Assembly (NCBI GenBank): GCA_001828935.1
Contig: MHZX01000145.1
Coordinates: forward strand, 1-58,469
Length of the DNA: 58,469 nucleotides
Reading direction: 5' to 3'
Source: Rhodocyclales bacterium RIFCSPLOWO2_02_FULL_63_24
GTDB lineage: Bacteria; Pseudomonadota; Gammaproteobacteria; Burkholderiales; Rhodocyclaceae
Shown: positions 36,745 through 44,570 of the stretch, in pieces
How the letters are laid out: the number at the start of each line of letters is the position of its first letter
Position numbering within the stretch: the first letter of the stretch is position 1
Notes under the pieces: model-generated
Told to the model about the DNA's origin: nothing
Databases searched by the model: none
Seen by the model: the letters and a program-made list of their open reading frames with translations, nothing else
Translations under genes and position numbers: made by a program

Positions 36745-38199
36745 TTACAGTTTGATGCAAACGTTCTTGAGCTCGGTGTAGAACTCCAGCGAATGCACGC
36801 CGCCTTCGCGACCGATGCCCGATTGCTTGGCGCCGCCGAAGGGCGTGCGCAGGTCGCGCAGGAACCAGCTATTGACCCAGGCCAGGCCGACCTTCATCCG
36901 CTGCGCCACGCGATGGGCGCGGGAGAGGTTCTGGGTCCAGATCGCCGTGGCGAGGCCGTAGTCGTTGGCGTTGGCTTTGGCCAGTACGTCCTCTTCGCTG
37001 TCGAAGGCAGCGATGTGGCAGCAGGGGCCGAAGATTTCTTCCTTGATGACGCGAGCGCTTTCGGGCAGTCCGATCCAGATCGTCGGCTGCACCCAGCAGC
37101 CGTCCGTCAATTCGCCCGGCATGGCGGGCACGCCACCGCCGGTGACGATCGTGGCGCCTTCGTCCCTGGCGACCTGGTAGTAGGAGAGCACCTTGTTCTG
37201 GTGTTCCTTGCTGATCAACGGCCCCATGCCGGTGGTCTTGTCTTCGGGCGGACCGAGCTTGAGGCCTTCGGCGCCCTGCTTCATGGCGGCGACGAACTTG
37301 TCGAAGATCGGCCGCTCGACATACACGCGCTCGGTGCCGAGGCAGACCTGGCCGCAGTTGGCAAACACGGAGCGCAGGGTGCCTTCGATGGCGGCGTCGA
37401 AATCGCAGTCGGCAAATACGATGGCGGCATTCTTGCCGCCCATTTCCAGGCTGACCGGGCGCGCTCCGGTGGCCGCAGCCTTCATGATGGCCTCGCCGGT
37501 GCGCGTCTCGCCGGTGAAAGTTATGGCATCGATCTGCGGATGGCGGGTGACGAACTCCCCGGCCGAGTTGGGGCCGAAGCCATGCACCACGTTGTAGACG
37601 CCCCTGGGCACGCCGACCGTGTTCATTACTTCGCCGAGCAGGGTCGCGGTCTGCGGGGTTTCCTCGGAGGGCTTGACCACCACGGTATTGCCGCAGGCCA
37701 GCGCCGGTCCGACCTTCCACGTCATCAACAGCAGCGGCAGGTTCCACGGACAGATCACGCCGACCACGCCGATGGGCGTGCGGTATCCGTAGTTGATGGC
37801 GCCCTTGCCGTCAGGGGTGGCCATTTCAAAGAATTCGCTGGGGACATTCTTCACCACGTCGGCGAAGATCTTGAAGTTGGACGCGCCGCGCGGGATGTCG
37901 ATGTGCGACGCCAGCGAACGCGGCTTGCCGGTATCGGCGCATTCGGCTTCGAGGAAGTCGTCGAAGCGGCGCGTGATCTCATTGGCGACGGCATACAGCA
38001 GGTCGACGCGCTCGGCGACGGTGATCCTGCCCCACGGACCGGCGAGCGCGGCACGCGCCGCCTGGACCGCGGCATCGACCTCGTCACGGGTCGCCTCGGC
38101 AACCTGGGCGATGACCCGGTTACTCAGCGGCGAACGCTTGTCGAAGGGCCTGCCGGCCCCGACAAACTCACCGTTGATGAAGTTGCGAATCTGTTTCAT
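36745..38199 (-). CDS. dmpC: 2-hydroxymuconic semialdehyde dehydrogenase
   Basis: 484-residue NAD-dependent aldehyde dehydrogenase that oxidises the ring-cleavage product to 2-hydroxymuconate (4-oxalocrotonate). Motifs: PWNLPLLLMTWKVGPALACG, GFGPNSAGEF, general base in VSLEMGGKNAAIVF and the catalytic cysteine in FANCGQVCLGTERVYVE. No hydrolase gene for the alternative branch lies in the operon, so the pathway here is the oxidative branch. Confidence 0.95.
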   Translation of the reverse strand: MKQIRNFINGEFVGAGRPFDKRSPLSNRVIAQVAEATRDEVDAAVQAARAALAGPWGRITVAERVDLLYAVANEITRRFDDFLEAECADTGKPRSLASHIDIPRGASNFKIFADVVKNVPSEFFEMATPDGKGAINYGYRTPIGVVGVICPWNLPLLLMTWKVGPALACGNTVVVKPSEETPQTATLLGEVMNTVGVPRGVYNVVHGFGPNSAGEFVTRHPQIDAITFTGETRTGEAIMKAAATGARPVSLEMGGKNAAIVFADCDFDAAIEGTLRSVFANCGQVCLGTERVYVERPIFDKFVAAMKQGAEGLKLGPPEDKTTGMGPLISKEHQNKVLSYYQVARDEGATIVTGGGVPAMPGELTDGCWVQPTIWIGLPESARVIKEEIFGPCCHIAAFDSEEDVLAKANANDYGLATAIWTQNLSRAHRVAQRMKVGLAWVNSWFLRDLRTPFGGAKQSGIGREGGVHSLEFYTELKNVCIKL

Positions 38200-38221
38200 G
38201 ACTGCTCCAGTTGCGGAAAAT

Positions 38222-38650
38222 TCACATTGTCAGGCCGATGGCGGCCAGACCCGCCCTGGCGCATTCCTCGTCCTCGGTCTCGGCAGCGCCGGACACACCG
38301 ATGCCGCCGATCCAGTCTTCACCCAGGCGCAGCGGCAGGCCGCCGCCGAAGACGATCAGCCGCGGCTGGCTGGCGAAGCCCAGCTTCATGCCGTCGTCGT
38401 GGCCGATGGCGCCCATCCAGGCCTTGGTCGGGAAGCCGAAACTGGCCGCCGTGTAGGCCTTGTCGATGGCAATGTCGATGGAATGGATGAAGGCCCCCGG
38501 CATGCGCAGGAAGGCCATCAAGCTGCCGCCGCGATCCACCACCGCGGCATTGATTTTCCAGCCGTGCGCGACGGCGTGACGCACCGCCGCCTGCACCGCG
38601 GTGTTCGCCGCTTCCCAGGCGATGCCGGGAATGACAGACACGATTTCCAT
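38222..38650 (-). CDS. GlcG/HbpS family (DUF336) heme-binding-like protein
   Basis: 142 residues. Recognised by the alternating pattern AVRHAVAHGWKINAAVVDRGGSL, DIAIDKAYTAASFGFPT and the glycine-rich GGGLPLRLGEDWIGGIGVSG. Family members bind heme or flavin-like ligands, and small proteins of this type recur in phenol and catechol meta operons, where their role is unsettled. It lies 3 bases after the dioxygenase stop and 22 before the dehydrogenase start, clearly within the operon. Confidence 0.85.
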   Translation of the reverse strand: MEIVSVIPGIAWEAANTAVQAAVRHAVAHGWKINAAVVDRGGSLMAFLRMPGAFIHSIDIAIDKAYTAASFGFPTKAWMGAIGHDDGMKLGFASQPRLIVFGGGLPLRLGEDWIGGIGVSGAAETEDEECARAGLAAIGLTM

Positions 38651-38653
38651 GGT

Positions 38654-39583
38654 TCAGGTCACCACCGTCAGGAAGGTGTCATTGAGTTTGCGGTCGTGAT
38701 AGAAGATGCCGCGCCCGACTTCGTCCATGGTCCACTTGATCGGCTGCCAGTCGGGATACGAGGCGTAGCCGCCGCAGAAGGTCTCGATGCGGTTGCCGGA
38801 CGGATCGAAGGCGTAGATGGTGGTGCCGCGGGTGATGCCGTGGCGGGTCGGGCCGATATCGATGTTGACCTTGTTCATGGCCATGATGTCGGCGGCGCGC
38901 AGCACCTTCTCCCAGCTTTCCAGCTGGAAGGCGACGTGGTGCAGCTTGCCCGGCTCCGGGTGGCGCACGAAGGCGAGATCATGAGCCTTGGTCGAACAGG
39001 ACAACCAGATGGCCAGATCGCTCTTGTTTTCCTCCAGTTCCACATGCTCGACCAGGTAGAAGCCCAGCACCTCCTCGAAGATCTTTTGCGCGGCCTCGAT
39101 GTCGGGACCATAGAGCAGGATGTGGTCCATGCGGATCGGCGCAATGCCCCTTTCCGCCTGGGCCGTCCAGGCTTCGGGATTCAGGTAGGACAGGCCGTTG
39201 CCGACGTCGGTCTTCTCGGCGTAAAGCTCGATCAGGTGGCCAGTGGGAATCTGGAAGCGCACGCGCTCGCCGGTCTCCAGCAGTTCGCCCGCCGCAATGC
39301 GCTCGGTCTTGAGGCCGTAGGCGCGCAAATCGGCGTCGAACTTGTCGAGCGAGGCCTTGCTGTCGACCTTGAAGGCGTAGAAATCCAGCCCCGCCGTCTC
39401 GGCCTGACGGATGATGAAGCTGTTGTGGTCGCGCTCATCCCAGGTCTTGAAGTAGACGCGGCCCTGCGTGTCGCGTCCGGTCTCCACCAGCCCGACCACG
39501 TCGCCGTAGAACTTGATGCTTTCCTCCAGGTCCAGCACGCGCATCTGCACGTGGCCAGGACGCAATACTCCGGTCAATGCCAT
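38654..39583 (-). CDS. dmpB: Catechol 2,3-dioxygenase (extradiol)
   Basis: 309 residues. Opens catechol next to the hydroxyls using Fe(II) and oxygen. Iron ligands are visible: His154 in RMDHILLYGP, His215/216 in KLHHVAFQLE and Glu267 in NRIETFCGG. Other XylE/DmpB marks are STKAHDLAFV, IDIGPTRHGITRG, and GRGIFYHDRKLNDTF at the end. This is the key ring-cleavage step for the operon. The start has GGAGG about 7 bases upstream on the minus strand. Confidence 0.97.
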   Translation of the reverse strand: MALTGVLRPGHVQMRVLDLEESIKFYGDVVGLVETGRDTQGRVYFKTWDERDHNSFIIRQAETAGLDFYAFKVDSKASLDKFDADLRAYGLKTERIAAGELLETGERVRFQIPTGHLIELYAEKTDVGNGLSYLNPEAWTAQAERGIAPIRMDHILLYGPDIEAAQKIFEEVLGFYLVEHVELEENKSDLAIWLSCSTKAHDLAFVRHPEPGKLHHVAFQLESWEKVLRAADIMAMNKVNIDIGPTRHGITRGTTIYAFDPSGNRIETFCGGYASYPDWQPIKWTMDEVGRGIFYHDRKLNDTFLTVVT

Positions 39584-39605
39584 GTCACTCTCCTCCTTGG
39601 TCTAT

Positions 39606-39941
39606 TTAACAGCCATCGCTTGCAGGCGCCGTGTCACCGGCGCCGACTTTCTTGCCCATCTTGCCCAGCACCTTGAGCCGCAGATCGCTGGTGGGCCACA
39701 CCCGGCAGGCCAGCACTCGATGCGCCGCTTCGTCGTCCTCGCTGACATGCGCGCGGCTCATCACCCGCTTGCGGTAACTGCCGGCAAGCACTTCTATCTT
39801 GCACACGCCACAGCCGCCCCCACGGCAGCCGACGGGAATTTCCTTGCGTCCGAGGGCCGCCATGCCCTCCAGCACGGTCCGCTGTTCGGGGCTGCGATAA
39901 GTCTCCCCGGTACCTTCGATGACGACAGTGAAATAAGCCAT
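39606..39941 (-). CDS. dmpQ: Plant-type [2Fe-2S] ferredoxin (XylT/DmpQ type)
   Basis: 111 residues from ATG 39941 (MAYFTVVIEGTG). Cluster cysteines: GCRGGGCGVCKIEV plus the distal VLACRVW. In this context such ferredoxins re-reduce the iron of catechol 2,3-dioxygenase after inactivation by substituted catechols. It is the first gene of the operon. The C-terminus (KKVGAGDTAPASDGC) runs through copy E of the dispersed repeat and seems longer than usual, so it may be repeat-derived. Confidence 0.9.
   Translation of the reverse strand: MAYFTVVIEGTGETYRSPEQRTVLEGMAALGRKEIPVGCRGGGCGVCKIEVLAGSYRKRVMSRAHVSEDDEAAHRVLACRVWPTSDLRLKVLGKMGKKVGAGDTAPASDGC
39626..39650 (+). repeat. Dispersed 25-bp repeat, copy E (3' end of ferredoxin gene)
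   Basis: Plus-strand copy, GCGCCGTGTCACC then GGCGCCGACTTT. It lies antisense to the last codons of the ferredoxin gene, which there encode KVGAGDTAP. Confidence 0.75.
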
Positions 39942-40024
39942 GGCCTCGCGTTTCCGTGGTCCCGTGCGCATCCACTTCCTGGCGAGGCGCGCGTCATGGG
40001 TTGGCAGATTAAGCCCCGGCAGTA

Positions 40025-40052
40025 ATACTGTCTAATTCCGAATTCGCATCAA
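40025..40052 (-). promoter_or_regulatory. Possible promoter of the catechol operon
   Basis: Minus strand: TTGATG (40052-40047) then, after 17 bases, the weak hexamer AGTATT. The LysR-type site lies immediately upstream of the -35, as expected for an activator-dependent promoter. Weak on its own. Confidence 0.35.
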
Positions 40053-40054
40053 TT

Positions 40055-40071
40055 GATACTATATTGGTATC
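40055..40071. promoter_or_regulatory. LysR-type operator ATAC-N7-GTAT (CatM/BenM form)
   Basis: GATACTATATTGGTATC: half sites GATAC (40055-40059) and GTATC (40067-40071) with a 7-base centre, exactly the ATAC-N7-GTAT form known for CatM/BenM. It is located between the divergent LysR gene and the catechol operon. A lone ATAC half-site recurs at 40025-40028. Confidence 0.7.
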
Positions 40072-40090
40072 GTTTGCCACAATCCGCGTT

Positions 40091-40993
40091 ATGACCATGG
40101 AAATTCGTCACCTGAAATACTTCAACACCCTCGCCGAAGAGTTGAACTTCGGTCGGGCGGCGGCGCGCCTGCATATCTCCCAGCCGCCCTTGACACGCCA
40201 GATCCAGCAACTGGAGGACGAGCTCGGCGCCCGGCTGTTCACGCGCAACACCCGCGGCGTGGAACTGACACCAGCCGGCGTGGCGCTGCTGGATGATGCC
40301 AAGCGCATTCTTGGTCTGGTAAGCGTGGCGAAGGAACGGGCCGGCAAGGCCGGCCTGGGAGAAATCGGCCGCCTCGACGTGGGCATTTTCGGCTCGGCGA
40401 TCCTCAACCACATTCCGCGCCTGTTGCTCCAGTTCCGCGGCCGCTACCCGGAGGTGCAGATTGCCCTGCACGAACAGACCAAGGCCGAACAGATCCAGGC
40501 CTTGCGCGAACAGCGCCTGACCATCGGCTTCAACCGCCATGTCACGGCGGAGCCGGACATCATGGTCGAGACGGTGTTTTTCGAACCGCTGGTGATCGCC
40601 CTGCACAGCAAGCATCCTCTGGCCCGGCACAAGGCGATCCGCATCAACGAAATCATCGACGAACCGCTGATCCTGTATCCCAGCAACACCCGGCCCGGCT
40701 TCGCCGACGACGTCATGGCGCTGTTCCGCAACGAGGGCGCGCGGCCGCGCGTGGTGCAGGAGGTGACCGACGTAGTGACGGCGATTGCCCTGGTGGCCAG
40801 CGGCTTCGGCCTCTGCGTGACGCCCGACGCCGCGCGCAGCCTCAAGTTGCCAGGCGTCGTCTATCGGCCGGTAAAGGCCGATCCCCCACCCACCATTGAT
40901 CTGGTCTGCCTTTACCGCCGCAACGACGAATCGCCGATCCTCGGCGCTTTCCTGGATATCGTGCGCAAGTTCCGTCCCGCAGCGGTAGAGTGA
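40091..40993 (+). CDS. LysR-family activator of the catechol meta operon (CatM/BenM-like)
   Basis: About 300 residues. N-terminal helix-turn-helix (MEIRHLKYFNTLAEELNFGR, AARLHISQPPLTRQI), an effector domain with GVFGSA-like VGIFGSAILNHIPRLLLQFR, and ILYPSNTRPGFADDV in the CatM/BenM/ClcR style. It is divergent from the catechol operon and has a CatM-type site in between, so it likely activates that operon in response to a pathway intermediate. ATG 40097 (MEIRHL) is an equally good start; no clear ribosome site was seen. Copy F of the repeat follows the stop by 8 bases. Confidence 0.9.
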   Translation: MTMEIRHLKYFNTLAEELNFGRAAARLHISQPPLTRQIQQLEDELGARLFTRNTRGVELTPAGVALLDDAKRILGLVSVAKERAGKAGLGEIGRLDVGIFGSAILNHIPRLLLQFRGRYPEVQIALHEQTKAEQIQALREQRLTIGFNRHVTAEPDIMVETVFFEPLVIALHSKHPLARHKAIRINEIIDEPLILYPSNTRPGFADDVMALFRNEGARPRVVQEVTDVVTAIALVASGFGLCVTPDAARSLKLPGVVYRPVKADPPPTIDLVCLYRRNDESPILGAFLDIVRKFRPAAVE

Positions 40994-41001
40994 TCAACGC
41001 T

Positions 41002-41026
41002 TCGCCGTACCGTCAGCGCCGACTCT
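41002..41026 (+). repeat. Dispersed 25-bp repeat, copy F (after the LysR gene)
   Basis: Plus-strand copy, TCGCCGTACCGTC then AGCGCCGACTCT, starting 8 bases after the LysR stop codon. Confidence 0.7.
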
Positions 41027-41213
41027 TGGCGAGGTAAAGTCGCGATCCCGCTGTCGGCAAGGATGGCGAACCAATCAGAATCTACGTCGACGAACGCAAC
41101 CTGGCCGGTCTCGACAGCGCCCGTGCGCCCTGACAGCCTGTTTGCTGGCAGGCGGTATCCGCAAGGCGGCGCTTGCCGCCGGTGTTCCTGGGTTTTGCCC
41201 CGCGCCCTAGGCG

Positions 41214-42350
41214 TCACCGAAAGCGTTCTGGCAGCACCAGTACATCTATCGTCTGTTGCATTGCCCGTTCGATACTGTGCAGCATGCCCATCTCGCGCGC
41301 GGTCACGAGAAGAATTGCCGTGCCATGCTGTGCTGGATGGGCGAGATATCCAATGCGGTGAACATGCGAGGCGGCATCGCAAGGAATGTCGTAGCTGATG
41401 ACATGGGTCACGCGCGTGACGTCCAGTTTGTCGCACGCCATGTCGGTACCGACCACGATATCGATTGCTCCCTTGCGGAATTGCTCGATCACTTGCTCGC
41501 GTAACGCGGGCGGAGTATCGCCGTCGAGAGCCGCTGCGGCATACCCCCGCGCTCTGAGTTTTTCGGCCAGGTCCAAGGTGTCTGCCTTGCTGTGAACAAA
41601 CACCAGCGCGGCGTCGAAGCCGCGCTCCACCTCTATCAGCCGGGTCAAGGCATTGAGCTTGGATTGATTGCCCACTTGCCAGTAGCGCTGGCGGATGGAT
41701 GGCGCTACCGCCGACTTCTCCGTTCCCCTCACCTTCAGCGGCTTGTGCAGACATGCATCCGCAAGATTGCGCAGTTCCACGGGCAAGGTGGCGGCGAAGA
41801 TGGCTGTCTGTTGTCGCGCCGATGTTTGCCCCACGATCCACTCGATATCATCGACAAAACCCACCCGCAACATCTCATCCGCTTCGTCGAGCACCAATGT
41901 CTTGAGCCTGTCGAGATGCAGTCGGCTGCTTTCGATCTGATACTTGATCCGACGCGGCGTGCCCACCGTCACATGGGTTCCACGACTCAGCTGACGCAAC
42001 TGGATCGTGGAACTCTGGTGGTAAATCGGCAATACGTGGAATTCGGGCAAGTACTTCGCATAGTCCTGGAAAATCTCGGCCACATGCAGCGTGGTTTCAT
42101 CGGTAGGCGTGAGTACCATCGCCTGCGGCTGCCGACTGGAGAGGTCCAGGGTCGCCAGCAGTGGCAGGACGAATGACAAAGTCTTGCCGGTTCCGATATC
42201 GGTATGGGCGAGCAGATCGTGGCCCGCCAAGAGCGGTGGGATGCAAGCGGCCTGGATATGCGAGGGTATTTCGTGGCCGGATTCCCTTAGTCTTCGCATG
42301 AGCGCGGCGGAGAATCCGAATTGATCGAACTTTTTGCTGTTGAGTACCAT
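41214..42350 (-). CDS. DEAD-box helicase-like protein with degenerate RNA-binding motifs
   Basis: 378 residues with both RecA-like domains of a DeaD-type helicase but no C-terminal RNA-binding domain. The ATP side is kept: Q motif GHEIPSHIQ, motif I DIGTGKT (about 51-57) and motif II DEAD (155-158). Most contact motifs are altered compared with the family: PTRELA becomes PTDETT, TPGR becomes TPRR, SAT becomes AAT, motif V ATD-x-AARGLD becomes GTDMACDKLD, and motif VI HRIGRTGRAGR becomes HRIGYLAHPAQ, losing the arginine finger. The frame is intact and long, so it is not a decayed gene; it may bind ATP and partners without unwinding RNA. It is flanked by repeat copies F and G. Confidence 0.85.
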   Translation of the reverse strand: MVLNSKKFDQFGFSAALMRRLRESGHEIPSHIQAACIPPLLAGHDLLAHTDIGTGKTLSFVLPLLATLDLSSRQPQAMVLTPTDETTLHVAEIFQDYAKYLPEFHVLPIYHQSSTIQLRQLSRGTHVTVGTPRRIKYQIESSRLHLDRLKTLVLDEADEMLRVGFVDDIEWIVGQTSARQQTAIFAATLPVELRNLADACLHKPLKVRGTEKSAVAPSIRQRYWQVGNQSKLNALTRLIEVERGFDAALVFVHSKADTLDLAEKLRARGYAAAALDGDTPPALREQVIEQFRKGAIDIVVGTDMACDKLDVTRVTHVISYDIPCDAASHVHRIGYLAHPAQHGTAILLVTAREMGMLHSIERAMQQTIDVLVLPERFR

Positions 42351-42446
42351 GGGGGGGGAATCAGTATCCGTTAACCAAGTCGCCGGGCCGTCGCCTCGAT
42401 GACATTGTACTCACAGTCGTTTGCGGAGCAAGCTCGGTCTGTCGCA

Positions 42447-42471
42447 TCGCCGTGTCGCCAGCGCCGACTTT
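42447..42471 (+). repeat. Dispersed 25-bp repeat, copy G (intergenic)
   Basis: Plus-strand copy, TCGCCGTGTCGCC then AGCGCCGACTTT, between pmbA and the helicase-like gene. Confidence 0.75.
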
Positions 42472-42523
42472 CCACCCATCTCGGCAAGCACTTGCCGCGC
42501 GCCGGAAATTCCGCTGCGCGTCC

Positions 42524-42544
42524 CCAAGGGACGGTATCCCTTGG
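42524..42544. terminator. Hairpin downstream of pmbA
   Basis: CCAAGGGA (42524-42531) and TCCCTTGG (42537-42544) with a 5-base loop, 18 bases beyond the pmbA stop. It lacks a T-run, so termination is only possible. Confidence 0.4.
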
Positions 42545-42561
42545 AGGAACGCGGATCGACC

Positions 42562-43899
42562 TCAGTTGCCGGCTATCGTCATGCGCTCGACCAGCACCGA
42601 ACCGACCTGCTTCGAGCCCCGTACTTCGATGTCATTGCCGATGGCGGCGATGCCGCGCAGCATCTCGCGCAGGTTGCCGGCAATGGTGATCTCTTCCACC
42701 GGGTAGGCAATCTCGCCTTTTTCCACCCAGTAACCGGCCGCGCCGCGCGAGTAGTCGCCAGTCACGTAGTTGACGCCCTGACCGAGCAGTTCCGTCACCA
42801 GCAGGCCGCTGCCCATTTCGCGCAACAATCCCTTGAGATCGTGCCGACCCGGCTGCACCAGCAGATTGTGCGAACCGCCGGCGTTTCCGGTGGTCTGCAT
42901 GCCCAGCTTGCGCGCCGAGTAGGTGGACAGGAAATAACCTTGCAGCACGCCGTTCCTGACCACCTCGCGATCGTGTGTGGCAACGCCATCGTCGTCGAAG
43001 GGCGAGGAGGCGAAAGCGCCGCGGATATGGGGGCGCTCGCTGATCTGGACGAAGTCGGGGAATATCTGCTGACCAAGACTGTCGAGCAGGAAGGAGGTCT
43101 TGCGATAGAGCGACCCGCCCGAGATCGCGTGCACGAAACTGCCAACCAGGCCGGCGGCCAGCGGCGCTTCGAAAATCACCGGGCACTTGCGGGTCTTTAG
43201 CTTGCGCGCACCGAGACGCGCCAGCGCGCGCCGCGCCGCATAATCGCCAATCCACGCGGCATCGGGAAACTCGGCCGCGTTGCGGCGTGTGGCATACCAG
43301 TCGTCGCGCTGCATGTCCTCGCCCTCGCCGGCGATCACCGAACACGAAACATAGTGCCGCGAGGTGGCAAAACCACCCATGAAGCCCAGGCTGTTGGCGG
43401 AAACGAAATGCGACTGCTGCGCCGAAACGCTGGCGCCCTCGGAGTTCTTCACCAGCGGACTGACATCGAATGCGGCCTGCTCGCAACGCCGCGCCAGATC
43501 GATCGCCGCCTCAACGGAAATGTCCCAGGGATGGAACAGATCCAGATCCATGCTTTTCGTCGCCAGCAAGCTGGCCTCTGGCAGGCCGGCGCAATCGTCC
43601 TCGGCGGTAAAACGGGCGATCGACAGCGCGGCCTCGACCGAAGCCTTCAAGGCTGCGGGCGAAAAATCGGAACTGCTGGCATGGCCGCGCCGCTGGCCGA
43701 GGTACACCGATACGCCGAGTCCCTTGTCACGGTTGTACTCGATGGTTTCCACTTCCTGCCGACGCACGCTGACCGACTGGCCGAAACCTTCCGAGACATC
43801 GACCTCGCAGGCCGTGGCGCCCTTTGCCGCAGCGTGATCGAGGACAGTGCGCGCTACTGCGCGCAATGCCTCCTGGGAATGAGCAAAACCTTGGGACAT
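42562..43899 (-). CDS. pmbA: Metalloprotease PmbA/TldE
   Basis: 445 residues. TldD/PmbA (U62) family partner of TldD, involved in processing of modified peptides and antitoxin turnover. Conserved features: VSVRRQEVETIEYNRDKGLGVSVYLG at the N-terminal half, FAEAPLAAGLVGSF-like FEAPLAAGLVGSFVHAI, the C-terminal GDYSRGAAGYWVEKGEIAYPVEEITIAGN. The PmbA subunit itself lacks the zinc motif, which is in TldD. It is divergent from yjgA, a very common arrangement in beta- and gammaproteobacteria. Confidence 0.95.
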   Translation of the reverse strand: MSQGFAHSQEALRAVARTVLDHAAAKGATACEVDVSEGFGQSVSVRRQEVETIEYNRDKGLGVSVYLGQRRGHASSSDFSPAALKASVEAALSIARFTAEDDCAGLPEASLLATKSMDLDLFHPWDISVEAAIDLARRCEQAAFDVSPLVKNSEGASVSAQQSHFVSANSLGFMGGFATSRHYVSCSVIAGEGEDMQRDDWYATRRNAAEFPDAAWIGDYAARRALARLGARKLKTRKCPVIFEAPLAAGLVGSFVHAISGGSLYRKTSFLLDSLGQQIFPDFVQISERPHIRGAFASSPFDDDGVATHDREVVRNGVLQGYFLSTYSARKLGMQTTGNAGGSHNLLVQPGRHDLKGLLREMGSGLLVTELLGQGVNYVTGDYSRGAAGYWVEKGEIAYPVEEITIAGNLREMLRGIAAIGNDIEVRGSKQVGSVLVERMTIAGN

Positions 43900-43993
43900 G
43901 CGGAACCCTTTAAGAGTGAGACTCGAATCGCGAAGCTATAATCATATCCCACCGGGGGATACCGTCCCCTTCGCACGCTCCGGGGACATAACC

Positions 43994-44533
43994 GTGGAAG
44001 ATATGGATAACGCGCCGGACGAGTATTCCGGCCCCAGCAAATCGCAGCTCAAGCGCGAGATGACCGCCTTGCAGGACCTCGGCGAGGAACTGGTGGCGCT
44101 GTCGCGTGAGCGCCTGGCGAAGATCGACATGCCCGAGCGCCTGCGTGACGCGCTGCTCGACGCCCAACGGTTCACCAAACATGAAGCGCGGCGGCGCCAG
44201 ATGCAGTACATCGGCAAAATCATGCGTGACGTCGACGCCGCGCCTCTGCGCGCGGCGATGGACGAAATCAAGGGTGTTTCGGAAGCGGCCAACATTCGTC
44301 AGCACCGGCTGGAAAGGCTGCGCACGCGCCTGATGGAAGACGAGGCGGTGTTCAGCGAAGTGGCCCGCGACTATCCTGTCGCCGACATGCAGCGCTTGAG
44401 GCAGTTGCGCCGCAATGCACTGAAGGAAGCACAGCAGGGCAAGCCGCCGCGCGCCTACCGCGAACTCTTCAGGGAACTGCGCGATCTGGAAGGCGCAGCC
44501 GCGCCAAACGACCCCGCTGACGCGGGCGACTGA
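43994..44533 (+). CDS. darP: Ribosome biogenesis factor DarP (YjgA, DUF615)
   Basis: About 179 residues. Assembly factor for the large ribosomal subunit. Family motifs: PSKSQLKREMTALQDLGEEL, RFTKHEARRRQMQYIGKIMR and LRQLRRNALKEAQQGKPPRAYRELF. GTG 43994 (preceded by GGGGA) gives a length close to E. coli YjgA; ATG 44003 is the alternative. The divergent pmbA neighbour supports the call. Confidence 0.93.
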   Translation: MEDMDNAPDEYSGPSKSQLKREMTALQDLGEELVALSRERLAKIDMPERLRDALLDAQRFTKHEARRRQMQYIGKIMRDVDAAPLRAAMDEIKGVSEAANIRQHRLERLRTRLMEDEAVFSEVARDYPVADMQRLRQLRRNALKEAQQGKPPRAYRELFRELRDLEGAAAPNDPADAGD

Positions 44534-44542
44534 AAACGCCTC

Positions 44543-44558
44543 CGGCCAAAGTTGGCCG
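44543..44558. terminator. Convergent-gene hairpin
   Basis: CGGCCAA (44543-44549) and TTGGCCG (44552-44558) with a 2-base loop in the 37-base gap between the converging darP and TIGR02647 genes. Confidence 0.5.
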
Positions 44559-44570
44559 AAGCCCCCGCGA

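Noticed and set aside
36607..39676. Two 627-codon plus-strand frames across the catechol operon
   Set aside because: Both are reverse-frame shadows of dmpC, dmpB and neighbours, whose own products carry complete catalytic motifs.
40994..41213. Protein-like minus-strand frame (ETGQVAFVDVDSDWFAIL) between the LysR and helicase-like genes
   Set aside because: The frame reads through the helicase gene antiparallel to no start codon of its own and shows no family; kept only as intergenic with repeat copy F.
41705..41725. GGCGCTACCGCCGACTTCT inside the helicase-like gene
   Set aside because: Only about half the positions match the repeat consensus and the palindromic core is absent.
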